Source of the DNA: JBJFGR01 sp051892875
GTDB lineage: Bacteria; Pseudomonadota; Gammaproteobacteria; Enterobacterales; Succinivibrionaceae
DNA length: 12,053 bases
NCBI GenBank assembly: GCA_051892875.1
Contig: JBJFGR010000078.1
Location: 1 to 12,053, forward strand
Direction: 5' to 3'
The notes beneath the pieces were generated by a model, which saw only the letters and a program-made list of their open reading frames with translations, searched no databases and was not told where the DNA came from. This document shows positions 1-5,030 of this stretch, one piece after another. The first letter of the stretch is position 1. Every line of letters begins with the position of its first letter. Position numbers and translations under genes: made by a program.

Positions 1-457
1 TATTTTAGATATTATAAACTATTTATATATTTAATAAAACTGTTATTTACCCTTTACCTAACTTCCTGTACCAATAAAAGTTACTAAGGTTAAAATATTT
101 GAGTCTGTCATATAACTACAAAATACTAAAATTTTTTTAATAGAAATATAGTATATTCAAAAAAATAAGATATGTTCTTTAAGAAAACTCGAAATATACC
201 ATGTATTTAAATAACAAGCCTAAAATTTTAGGTCAAAAAATGAAGATAAATTCATCTTTATTAAAATTTTACAAATGTAATAAATTTTCATAAAAATTTT
301 ATTTAAATTTTATATAAAAATTGTCAAAAAATCATCTAACCCTTTGATTTTATAGTAAAAATTAAATTAATTATATAAAAAGCGTATTTTTGAAAATATT
401 TTCAGAAAAAATAAAACGTTTTCATGTTATTTTTTGTAATTTATTTTCATTTAACAC
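1..457. other. AT-rich non-coding stretch upstream of the peptide operon
   Basis: I see no convincing gene on either strand here. The sequence is extremely AT-rich. It contains two perfect 14-base palindromes, CCTAAAATTTTAGG at 219-232 and TGAAAATATTTTCA at 391-404. Neither is followed directly by a T-tract, so neither is a clear intrinsic terminator. Several possible starts (for example 240-293, 17 codons) are too short and unsupported to call. The stretch probably separates an upstream gene outside the window from the peptide operon, and part of it may carry regulatory sites for that operon. Confidence 0.6.
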
Positions 458-491
458 TTGATTTTTGTGATAAATATCGCTATCATATAAT
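458..491 (+). promoter_or_regulatory. Probable sigma70-type promoter of the five-peptide operon
   Basis: TTGATT (458-463) is followed after 17 bases by TATCAT (481-486). A perfect TATAAT overlaps at 486-491, with TTGTGA 15 bases upstream as an alternative -35. The transcript would start near 493-498, leaving a leader of about 95 bases before the first micro-gene. A short dyad, TGATA-N8-TATCA (468-485), lies between the -35 and -10 elements and could bind a regulator. Another TATAAT at 534-539 lacks a matching -35. Seen directly: the elements and spacing. Inferred: which pair is used. Confidence 0.5.
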
Positions 492-589
492 CAAGTAGAG
501 CAGATAAGCCTACTAAAAATAAAAAACTAAAAATATAATAAAGAAACACAAACTAAAATATATGAATTTAAATAATTGAGGGTTTAATC

Positions 590-673
590 ATGAAAAAGTT
601 ATTTTTAAAAGTTGCTAGTGCAGAAAGATTTGCTCCTGTAACAGCTAAATATTACTTCTCTTACGTTAAGTAA
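590..673 (+). CDS. 27-residue peptide, array copy 1 (unknown family, APVT/YYFSYVK)
   Basis: First of four tandem micro-genes. GAGGG at 578-582 lies 7 bases before the ATG, and the frame runs 27 codons to TAA. The peptide begins MKKLFLKVA and ends APVTAKYYFSYVK. Residues 1-7 are basic and hydrophobic, residues 8-13 differ between copies, and the last 14 residues are conserved. It has no cysteine and no membrane-spanning stretch, and it is net positive. Four same-length copies with synonymous changes argue strongly that it is translated. I do not recognise the family. A precursor of a modified peptide, a signalling peptide or an antimicrobial peptide are possible roles. Copies 1 and 2 are nearly identical at DNA level, which suggests a recent duplication. 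Confidence 0.85.
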   Translation: MKKLFLKVASAERFAPVTAKYYFSYVK

Positions 674-731
674 TCTTCGAAAACATGGTAATAGTTTAGA
701 GTTTTAAACTTAAATTAAAGAGGAAACAAAA

Positions 732-815
732 ATGAAAAAGTTATTTTTAAAAGTTGCTAATACAGAAAGATTTGCTCCTGTAACAGCTAAGTACTACTTC
801 TCTTATGTTAGATAA
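732..815 (+). CDS. 27-residue peptide, array copy 2
   Basis: The second copy starts 142 bases after the first start codon, with a Shine-Dalgarno AGAGGA (719-724) upstream. It differs from copy 1 at only three residues: Ser10 to Asn, Ala11 to Thr and Lys27 to Arg. The first two lie in the variable middle, and the last keeps the C-terminal basic charge. The end is APVTAKYYFSYVR. A short inverted repeat, AGTTTA-N6-TAAACT (693-710), lies between copies 1 and 2 just before the ribosome-binding site. The function is unknown, as for copy 1. Confidence 0.85.
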   Translation: MKKLFLKVANTERFAPVTAKYYFSYVR

Positions 816-875
816 GCTGAAGTAAGGTTAAGTTAATCAAGTTAAGTTAAAAAATGTTAATTAGAGGAGAGTTGT

Positions 876-959
876 ATGAGAAAGTTATTTATCAGTATGA
901 TGAACTGCAAAACCATCGCTCCTGTAACACGCGAATATCATTTCAGCTACGTAAAGTAA
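876..959 (+). CDS. 27-residue peptide, array copy 3 (diverged, single Cys)
   Basis: The third copy starts 144 bases after copy 2, behind a strong AGAGGAGA (863-870). It is again exactly 27 residues, starts MRKLFISMM and ends APVTREYHFSYVK. The variable middle holds Asn10, Cys11, Lys12 and Thr13, the only cysteine in the array. His replaces the second Tyr at position 22. The conserved Ser24 is encoded by AGC here but by TCT in copies 1 and 2. That change needs at least two substitutions, so selection appears to hold the serine. The direct repeat GTTAAGTTAA occurs twice (827-836 and 841-850) in the spacer before it. Function unknown. Confidence 0.85.
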   Translation: MRKLFISMMNCKTIAPVTREYHFSYVK

Positions 960-1027
960 TTGAGCTGTTGGTTTAATATCGTTAGTTCAAAAGATTGGTT
1001 AGTTAATGAAAAACTAAGAAGGTGCCT

Positions 1028-1111
1028 ATGAGAAATTTATTTATAAAGCACAAGACAACTAATAATATTGCTCCAGTAACAAGAATGTACTACTTCAGTT
1101 ACGTAAAGTAA
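1028..1111 (+). CDS. 27-residue peptide, array copy 4 (diverged)
   Basis: The fourth copy starts 152 bases after copy 3 with AAGGTG (1019-1024) as a Shine-Dalgarno. It is 27 residues long, starts MRNLFIKHK and ends APVTRMYYFSYVK. Position 14, before APVT, is Ile as in copy 3, where copies 1 and 2 have Phe. Codons for conserved residues differ from the other copies: Pro16 is CCA rather than CCT, Ser24 is AGT, and Arg19 is AGA against CGC in copy 3. Its stop codon lies two bases before the hairpin that covers the next micro-gene's ribosome-binding site, so translation of this copy could affect the fifth peptide. Function unknown. Confidence 0.85.
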   Translation: MRNLFIKHKTTNNIAPVTRMYYFSYVK

Positions 1112-1113
1112 TA

Positions 1114-1147
1114 CCTAGGTTGTCTATAAAACAACATTCCTAGGAGG
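1114..1147 (+). promoter_or_regulatory. Hairpin able to mask the ribosome-binding site of the fifth peptide
   Basis: CCTAGG occurs at 1114-1119 and at 1139-1144. It is self-complementary, so the two copies can pair, and TTGT (1120-1123) can pair with ACAA (1131-1134) inside, leaving a 4-base bulge. The second CCTAGG overlaps the very strong Shine-Dalgarno AGGAGG (1142-1147). A ribosome stopping at the end of copy 4 (1109-1111) would sit at the base of this hairpin and could open it. Coupling between copy 4 and peptide 5 is inferred; the pairing is seen in the sequence. Confidence 0.45.
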
Positions 1148-1155
1148 AAGTGATT

Positions 1156-1236
1156 ATGAATATTGATATAAAAGAACCTATTACGGAGTTACCAAAAGAC
1201 TCGGAAAATACTCCAATAGAACCACTAGTAATTTAA
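1156..1236 (+). CDS. 26-residue acidic peptide closing the array (unknown family)
   Basis: The fifth micro-gene has the strongest ribosome-binding site of the unit, AGGAGGAAG (1142-1150), 5 bases before the ATG. The product starts MNIDIKEPITELP and ends TPIEPLVI. It is rich in Glu, Asp and Pro, net negative, and has neither the APVT nor the aromatic motif of copies 1-4. No signal peptide or membrane segment is visible. It lies between copy 4 and the shared terminator, so it should be co-transcribed with the basic peptides. It could be an antagonist, a binding partner or a separate precursor; none of these is shown. It exists in only one copy here, so the coding call rests on the ribosome-binding site and position. 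Confidence 0.65.
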   Translation: MNIDIKEPITELPKDSENTPIEPLVI

Positions 1237-1265
1237 TCAATATTTAAAACTAAACTTATTACCAT

Positions 1266-1312
1266 ATAAAACAAATAAAAGTCCTGTTTTTCCCTGGACT
1301 TTTTTGTTTTAT
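1266..1312 (+). terminator. Intrinsic terminator of the peptide operon
   Basis: AAAAGTCC (1277-1284) pairs perfectly with GGACTTTT (1296-1303) around an 11-base loop, and T-rich sequence follows (to 1312). The stem can extend outward through ATAAAACAAA and TTTGTTTTAT with a 2-base bulge. It lies 30-40 bases after the last micro-gene. No other gene lies between 458 and this point on the plus strand, so the transcript encodes only five small peptides. Confidence 0.9.
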
Positions 1313-1375
1313 AAATTTCACCCAAAACTCTGACTAATATCAATAATAAAAAAATAAAATGAGTAAGATAAAAAC

Positions 1376-1407
1376 ATAAAAAGAACAACAAAATATTTGC
1401 TGTTCTT
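1376..1407 (-). terminator. Intrinsic terminator of the potF-like gene
   Basis: AAGAACA (1381-1387) pairs with TGTTCTT (1401-1407). After one mismatch CAA/TTG continues the stem. On the minus strand the stem is followed by a run of T (complement of 1376-1382). It lies about 50 bases beyond the stop codon of the binding-protein gene, and it converges on the peptide operon's terminator. Confidence 0.8.
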
Positions 1408-1457
1408 TCAAGTTTTCAGATATAAAATTTAGTAAACAAGAGATTATAGAATACTAA

Positions 1458-2561
1458 TTATTTAGTACTCTTTACTCTACTCCAAATTTTTGTAACTTCA
1501 CGTAATACCTTCTGACTTTTACCTTTCAATAAAAACATTTTACTCATTTTTTCTTCAGGTATAAATAAATGAGGATTACTTGTTACTTTTGGATCTACAT
1601 ATTGTCTAGATTCTTTATTAGCACTTGCATAAGATGTATAAGATTCTATTTGAGCCATATTATGAGGATCCATAATAAAATCAATAAACTTATATGCATC
1701 TTCCTTGTTAGGAGCATCAGCTGGAATTGCCATCATATCGTAGAAAATCAAAGCACCTTCTTTTGGAACAATATACTGAATATCAACTCCATTATTAGCT
1801 TCTAAAGCTCTTTCTCTTGCTTGCATCATATCACCAGACCAAGCTAAAGTAATACATATTTCACCATTAGCCAAATCATTAATACTCTGACTTGAATGGA
1901 AGTATGTTACATTCTTAGCCATATCTGTTAAAAGTTTTTCAGCTTTACGATATTCTTTAGGATCATCACTATTTGGATTTAATCCTAGATAATGCATAGC
2001 TGTAGCCATAACTTCCGTAGGAGCATTCAAAACTGCCACCCCACAAGGTTTTAATTTTGATAAGATTTCTGGTTTAAAGAATACATCCCATGAATCTATA
2101 ACAAAATCTTCACCTAAATATTTAGCTACTTTATTTTTATCATACGCTATACCTGTTGTTCCTGATAAATAAGGTATTGCATGCTTATTACCTGGATCTA
2201 TTTCTTTTAGCTGTTCCATTTGAACCTTGTTAAGATTCTTTAAATTTGGAATCTTATCATATGGTAATTCATGGTATACACCTGCACGAGCTTGATGTGT
2301 CACGAACTCAGAACCAGGAAACACAACATCATATCCTGATTTTCCTGCTAATAATTTAGCTTCAAGTACTTCGTTACTATCAAAAAGATCGTAAACTACC
2401 TTAATACCTGTTACCTTTTCAAAAGCTGGAACAATTGCAGGGTCAATTGATTCATTCCAATTATAGACATGAAGCACACGTTGTTCTTCAGCAGAAACAG
2501 CCTGATTCATTGACAAAGCAACAATACCAGACATTACTAATGAGAGAATAGACTTTTTCAA
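1458..2561 (-). CDS. potF: PotF-type putrescine/polyamine periplasmic binding protein
   Basis: Periplasmic solute-binding protein of a polyamine ABC importer. At 367 residues it matches E. coli PotF (370). Residues 1-24 form a signal peptide with a VSA-E cleavage region. The mature part opens LHVYNW and carries TGIKVVYDLFDSNEV, YFHSSQSINDLANGEIC and IPADAPNKEDAYKF, all closely PotF-like. Compared with my memory of PotF's ligand pocket, Trp35, Glu183, Trp241, Asp244, Phe273 and Asp275 are kept. PotF's Ser38-Asp39-Tyr40 is Asn36-Glu37-Ser38 here (PotD also has Glu), and Ser85 is Gly83, so ligand preference may differ. The start codon is TTG, chosen because GAGGT lies 9 bases upstream and no ATG fits. 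No transporter permease or ATPase gene (potGHI) adjoins. It has its own terminator and a divergent neighbour. Confidence 0.93.
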   Translation of the reverse strand: MKKSILSLVMSGIVALSMNQAVSAEEQRVLHVYNWNESIDPAIVPAFEKVTGIKVVYDLFDSNEVLEAKLLAGKSGYDVVFPGSEFVTHQARAGVYHELPYDKIPNLKNLNKVQMEQLKEIDPGNKHAIPYLSGTTGIAYDKNKVAKYLGEDFVIDSWDVFFKPEILSKLKPCGVAVLNAPTEVMATAMHYLGLNPNSDDPKEYRKAEKLLTDMAKNVTYFHSSQSINDLANGEICITLAWSGDMMQARERALEANNGVDIQYIVPKEGALIFYDMMAIPADAPNKEDAYKFIDFIMDPHNMAQIESYTSYASANKESRQYVDPKVTSNPHLFIPEEKMSKMFLLKGKSQKVLREVTKIWSRVKSTK

Positions 2562-2620
2562 ATTGATATCACCTCTGAAAATTAGCTTTTAGCTATTATT
2601 ACCATTACACTTAACAAAAA

Positions 2621-2626
2621 ATTATA
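2621..2626 (-). promoter_or_regulatory. Possible -10 element for the potF-like gene
   Basis: A perfect TATAAT on the minus strand would give a leader of about 50 bases before the TTG start. No good -35 is seen 16-18 bases upstream (GATAAT or ATAATC there), so an activator may be needed or the call may be chance in AT-rich DNA. A small dyad, GATTA-TCGT-TAATC (2643-2656), lies where an activator or repressor could act on both divergent genes. Confidence 0.3.
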
Positions 2627-2670
2627 AATGAAAAACATAAAAGATTATCGTTAATCATTTATAACCTCTG

Positions 2671-2676
2671 TATAAT
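2671..2676 (+). promoter_or_regulatory. Possible -10 element for the DUF5662-type gene
   Basis: A perfect TATAAT on the plus strand, preceded directly by TG, would start transcription about 60 bases before the DUF5662-type gene. The -35 region is poor. It lies next to the GATTA-TCGT-TAATC dyad (2643-2656) shared with the divergent potF-like gene. Confidence 0.35.
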
Positions 2677-2744
2677 ATCATAATTTTAATAATTTATGTT
2701 AAAATGAGGTTAATTAGATTATTAAATTATTATAGAACTAAATC

Positions 2745-3392
2745 ATGTTAATTTTCTTTAAATATATTAAAAACGCTTTATTTTATGGTTGCCAAATTCT
2801 TCTTCATAAGAGTTACGTAGGATACTACTGCTTTCATGCAAAAATCTATGTTCAAGGAATAACTCATGATTTATCAAAATTCTCACCTATTGAATTTTTT
2901 AATCATATAAAAAATTATGAACCAGGAATCTCTCCTGTAGCTGTAGCAGTTCGTAAATATGGTTATTCAATAGCCTTTGAACACCACAAAGCTCACAATC
3001 CTCATCATTTCAATTACTGGATTATTGATAAAAATGCTAGAACTTGCAAAATAATGAAAACTAAATATGTTCTAGAGCTTGTGTGTGATTATTTAGGTGC
3101 TGCTAAAGCATATCATCATGGTAAAATAACCTATCAAGAAGAACTTGAATGGTGGTTTAATTTTTTAAACAAATATAAACCTGTTATGCATCCAAGCAGT
3201 ATAAAATTTGCAACAAAGCTTTTTTCAACTATTGCAGAAGAAAACAATTTAAAGGTTTTAACAAATAAAGAAGTAATTCAGGAATATTCCCAACAATACG
3301 AAGCAGAAAAAGATAATGAAATCTATGTTCCTGTAGAATTTTTTGATGAATATCTATTAAAATATAAAGATTATTTAAAACCTATAATATAA
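2745..3392 (+). CDS. DUF5662-family protein (His-rich, function unknown)
   Basis: A 215-residue cytoplasmic-looking protein without signal peptide. The key region is GITHDLSKFSPIEFF (38-52), then EHHKAHNPHHFNYW (79-92) and ELVCDYLGAAKAY (111-123). I recognise this pattern as the DUF5662 family, whose members are sometimes mislabelled catalase. The spaced His and Asp residues (His41, Asp42, His80, His81, His84, His87, His88, Asp115) suggest a metal site like that of HD-type hydrolases. That is inference; no reaction is established. The start lacks a Shine-Dalgarno. An in-frame stop lies 6 bases upstream (2739-2741), so this is the earliest ATG. A 15-codon frame (2704-2751) ends across this ATG and might couple translation, but it also lacks a ribosome-binding site. 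No terminator with a plus-strand U-tract follows. Confidence 0.8.
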   Translation: MLIFFKYIKNALFYGCQILLHKSYVGYYCFHAKIYVQGITHDLSKFSPIEFFNHIKNYEPGISPVAVAVRKYGYSIAFEHHKAHNPHHFNYWIIDKNARTCKIMKTKYVLELVCDYLGAAKAYHHGKITYQEELEWWFNFLNKYKPVMHPSSIKFATKLFSTIAEENNLKVLTNKEVIQEYSQQYEAEKDNEIYVPVEFFDEYLLKYKDYLKPII

Positions 3393-3393
3393 T

Positions 3394-3415
3394 AAAAAAG
3401 CCTCAAAAATGAGGC
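3394..3415 (-). terminator. Hairpin with minus-strand U-tract after the DUF5662-type gene
   Basis: GCCTC (3400-3404) pairs with GAGGC (3411-3415) around AAAAAT. The run of A at 3394-3399 makes a U-tract only in minus-strand RNA; plus-strand RNA reads AAATG after the stem. It can therefore stop transcription entering from the right, but not clearly that of the gene just left of it. The malM-like gene already has its own terminator at 3669-3701. The 250 bases between hold no gene I can support. Confidence 0.55.
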
Positions 3416-3668
3416 AAATGAAAGTAATGATAGTAGTAAGAAACGATATACAATAAATAAGTACAAAATCATTTTTACTTCTACAAATAAGATAACGAAG
3501 ATAGAAAACAAAAGTTACAAAAAATAATAAATAAAATTAAATAACAATAAAAAACATCTAAAACCTTATAAATTTTTTGGGCGTAAAATAAAATGCTTAC
3601 ATATACTACTTATATAATAGATATTTTTCATATCCTATAACTCTTCAAAATGAATATTAGCTAAAATT

Positions 3669-3701
3669 AAAAAAGACACTACTATATTAAAGTAGTGTCT
3701 T
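3669..3701 (-). terminator. Intrinsic terminator of the malM-like gene
   Basis: A perfect 11-base-pair stem, AAGACACTACT (3673-3683) with AGTAGTGTCTT (3691-3701), has a 7-base loop. On the minus strand it is followed by a T-run (A-run 3669-3674 on the plus strand). It begins only 7 bases past the stop codon of the MalM-family gene. Confidence 0.92.
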
Positions 3702-3708
3702 AAATAAT

Positions 3709-4752
3709 TTACTTAGATTGGATATGCTTGATAAATGTCTGTTGAGCTGTTGAAGAACCTAAACGTTGTGCTTCAGCAACTAACTGCATTGCTTTTTCTA
3801 AATTATTTGCTTTTACAGCTTCAACAATCAACTTGTTATACATTTCTTCTGTTTCTTTCAACATTTTAAATGAACCACTTGGTTGATTAACACGATCTGG
3901 ATCATATAGATTATTTTGACTATCTACAGATTTTACAGCTGTGGTACCTTCAGATTGAGCAGAAGTTGTATAAACTTCTCCACTTGCTAAAACTACATTT
4001 TCTTCACGATTGCTTGTTGAAGAACCACCAATTAATGGGTTATCTAAAAATTCTATAATATCATCCGTTATATCTTTTTCATCACGCTTAAATTTCACCG
4101 CTAAATTCAATTCCCCTATAGGTGAATGAGGTATTTGAAGGTTATCTAATTTTGGAACATTATTACCTAAAGCAATAGCTTGTTTAACCGCTGGATGCAC
4201 TATAGAAGTTGTCTCTTTTAAAGCTTCTTCAGTTGTATAAATTACCATATAAGCAAATTCTTTTCCAGGGGCTGCGGAAGCATTATTTATAGTAATCTTA
4301 GCCTCGAGTTTTCCTTCACCCATCATGCTATCTCTATACTTGAAAGCCATTGGTTTTAAAGTACTAATAAGAACTCTATCTTTATTATAAAAATCAACTT
4401 TCGGCATGAACGCAGTGTTAATAATAAGAGTATCTAAAGTAATATTTAAATAAGTGGCATTTAGTGGTAATTGAAAAACTTTAAAAAAGCTCTTACCTGT
4501 TAAGAAATTAAAAGCTTTTGCATTTTCTGAATCAATATTAAAATCTTCATCTATAGTTTTTGTTACATTATATATAGGTGAATTAAATATATCTCCAGAA
4601 CAACATATAGTAGCATCAGATATCTGTTTATTAGCATCTTCTAAGGATAAAAATGCAGGTGATGGTTTTGTAAAAACGTCTTTTATGGTTGAACATCCTA
4701 TAATTGTTGTGGTTGCTACTATACAAGACAACGCAACTAATAATTTCTTCAT
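3709..4752 (-). CDS. malM: MalM-family lipoprotein
   Basis: A 347-residue lipoprotein. The signal peptide ends in TIIGC20, with Ser at +2, consistent with the outer membrane (periplasmic face). Two blocks match E. coli MalM as I remember it: YMVIYTTEEALKETT (168-182) against YVLVFTTEKDLQQTT, and AEAQRLGSSTAQQTFI (326-341) against DEAERLGSTSARSTFI. Residues 240-300 are a Ser/Thr/Asn-rich linker, as in MalM. E. coli MalM (about 306 residues) is periplasmic, encoded after the maltoporin gene, with an unclear role. Here the gene stands alone without lamB or other maltose genes, so a link to maltose cannot be assumed. GGAGG (4757-4761) lies 4 bases before ATG and fixes the start. Own promoter and terminator. 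Confidence 0.82.
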   Translation of the reverse strand: MKKLLVALSCIVATTTIIGCSTIKDVFTKPSPAFLSLEDANKQISDATICCSGDIFNSPIYNVTKTIDEDFNIDSENAKAFNFLTGKSFFKVFQLPLNATYLNITLDTLIINTAFMPKVDFYNKDRVLISTLKPMAFKYRDSMMGEGKLEAKITINNASAAPGKEFAYMVIYTTEEALKETTSIVHPAVKQAIALGNNVPKLDNLQIPHSPIGELNLAVKFKRDEKDITDDIIEFLDNPLIGGSSTSNREENVVLASGEVYTTSAQSEGTTAVKSVDSQNNLYDPDRVNQPSGSFKMLKETEEMYNKLIVEAVKANNLEKAMQLVAEAQRLGSSTAQQTFIKHIQSK

Positions 4753-4783
4753 AAATCCTCCGTTTAAACTAGCTATATTCTAC

Positions 4784-4789
4784 ATTATA
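4784..4789 (-). promoter_or_regulatory. Probable -10 element of the malM-like gene
   Basis: A perfect TATAAT on the minus strand lies 32 bases before the start codon and gives a leader of about 25 bases. The -35 region 17 bases away is CTTATA, a poor match. I saw no sequence resembling a MalT box, so regulation by maltotriose is not supported. Confidence 0.45.
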
Positions 4790-4824
4790 ATGACAACCAT
4801 ACAAAATATAAGTTGCATAAAAGC

Positions 4825-4932
4825 TTTATTTTTTTTACTTATTTCATTTTTCTATTTTTATTTTTTACTTTTTTTATTTTCTTTTCTTCTACTTTAATTT
4901 TTGCTTTTATTTAGATTTTTACTTTTTGCTAC
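4825..4932. other. Strand-asymmetric T-rich tract (A-rich on the minus strand)
   Basis: About 100 bases of the plus strand are almost pure T with scattered C and A and very little G; it lies behind the malM-like promoter and ahead of the asnA 3' end. An open frame of T-rich codons ending FLLFLFSFLLL crosses it but is a by-product of composition. Just past it, ACTTTTTG (4921-4928) and CAAAAAGT (4951-4958) form an inverted repeat followed by a T-run. Such tracts are intrinsically bent and can act as UP-type elements; that role is inference. Confidence 0.5.
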
Positions 4933-4984
4933 TGTTTTAAAAACAAATAACAAAAAGTAATTTTTTATGAATATTTAATATATA

Positions 4985-5020
4985 AAGGCAGCTTTTATTA
5001 TAAATAATATCAGTTGCCTT
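4985..5020 (-). terminator. Hairpin after asnA, possible terminator
   Basis: AAGGCAGC (4985-4992) pairs with GTTGCCTT (5013-5020), one pair being G-U, and TTATT/AATAA can close an inner stem. It lies 10 bases beyond the asnA stop codon. The T-run after it on the minus strand is interrupted (TTTATATATT), so termination may be inefficient. Confidence 0.5.
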
Positions 5021-5030
5021 ATACTTAATA

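Noticed and set aside
240..293. 17-codon frame with a possible AGG before the ATG
   Set aside because: Single copy, weak ribosome-binding site, AT-biased codons and no support from neighbours.
464..485. CRP-binding site at the peptide-operon promoter
   Set aside because: One half-site TGTGA (466-470) is present, but the other half at the required spacing is TCGCT, a poor match to TCACA.
590..1111. CRISPR array or simple DNA tandem repeat
   Set aside because: The repeated units are 84-base reading frames with ribosome-binding sites, differ at synonymous sites, and lack short identical repeats with unique spacers.
590..1111. Type I toxin cluster (Ldr/Ibs-like)
   Set aside because: Those toxins are hydrophobic membrane-spanning peptides with an antisense RNA. 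These peptides are basic and amphipathic, and I see no divergent antisense promoter.
590..1236. Tyr/Phe attenuator leader peptides
   Set aside because: The C-terminal Tyr and Phe codons recall leader peptides, but there are four copies, no alternating hairpin/terminator structure, and no biosynthetic gene before the terminator at 1266-1312.
1569..1805. Plus-strand open frame opposite the potF-like gene
   Set aside because: It is antisense to a well-supported gene, lacks a ribosome-binding site and has no recognisable protein features.
3371..3472. Minus-strand 33-residue hydrophobic frame beginning MILYLF
   Set aside because: No ribosome-binding site; it runs through the hairpin at 3400-3415 and into the DUF5662-type gene. 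It looks like AT-rich chance.
4685..4897. Plus-strand 70-residue Phe/Leu-rich frame
   Set aside because: It overlaps the malM-like start and then runs through the T-rich tract, which makes Phe and Leu codons by composition alone.
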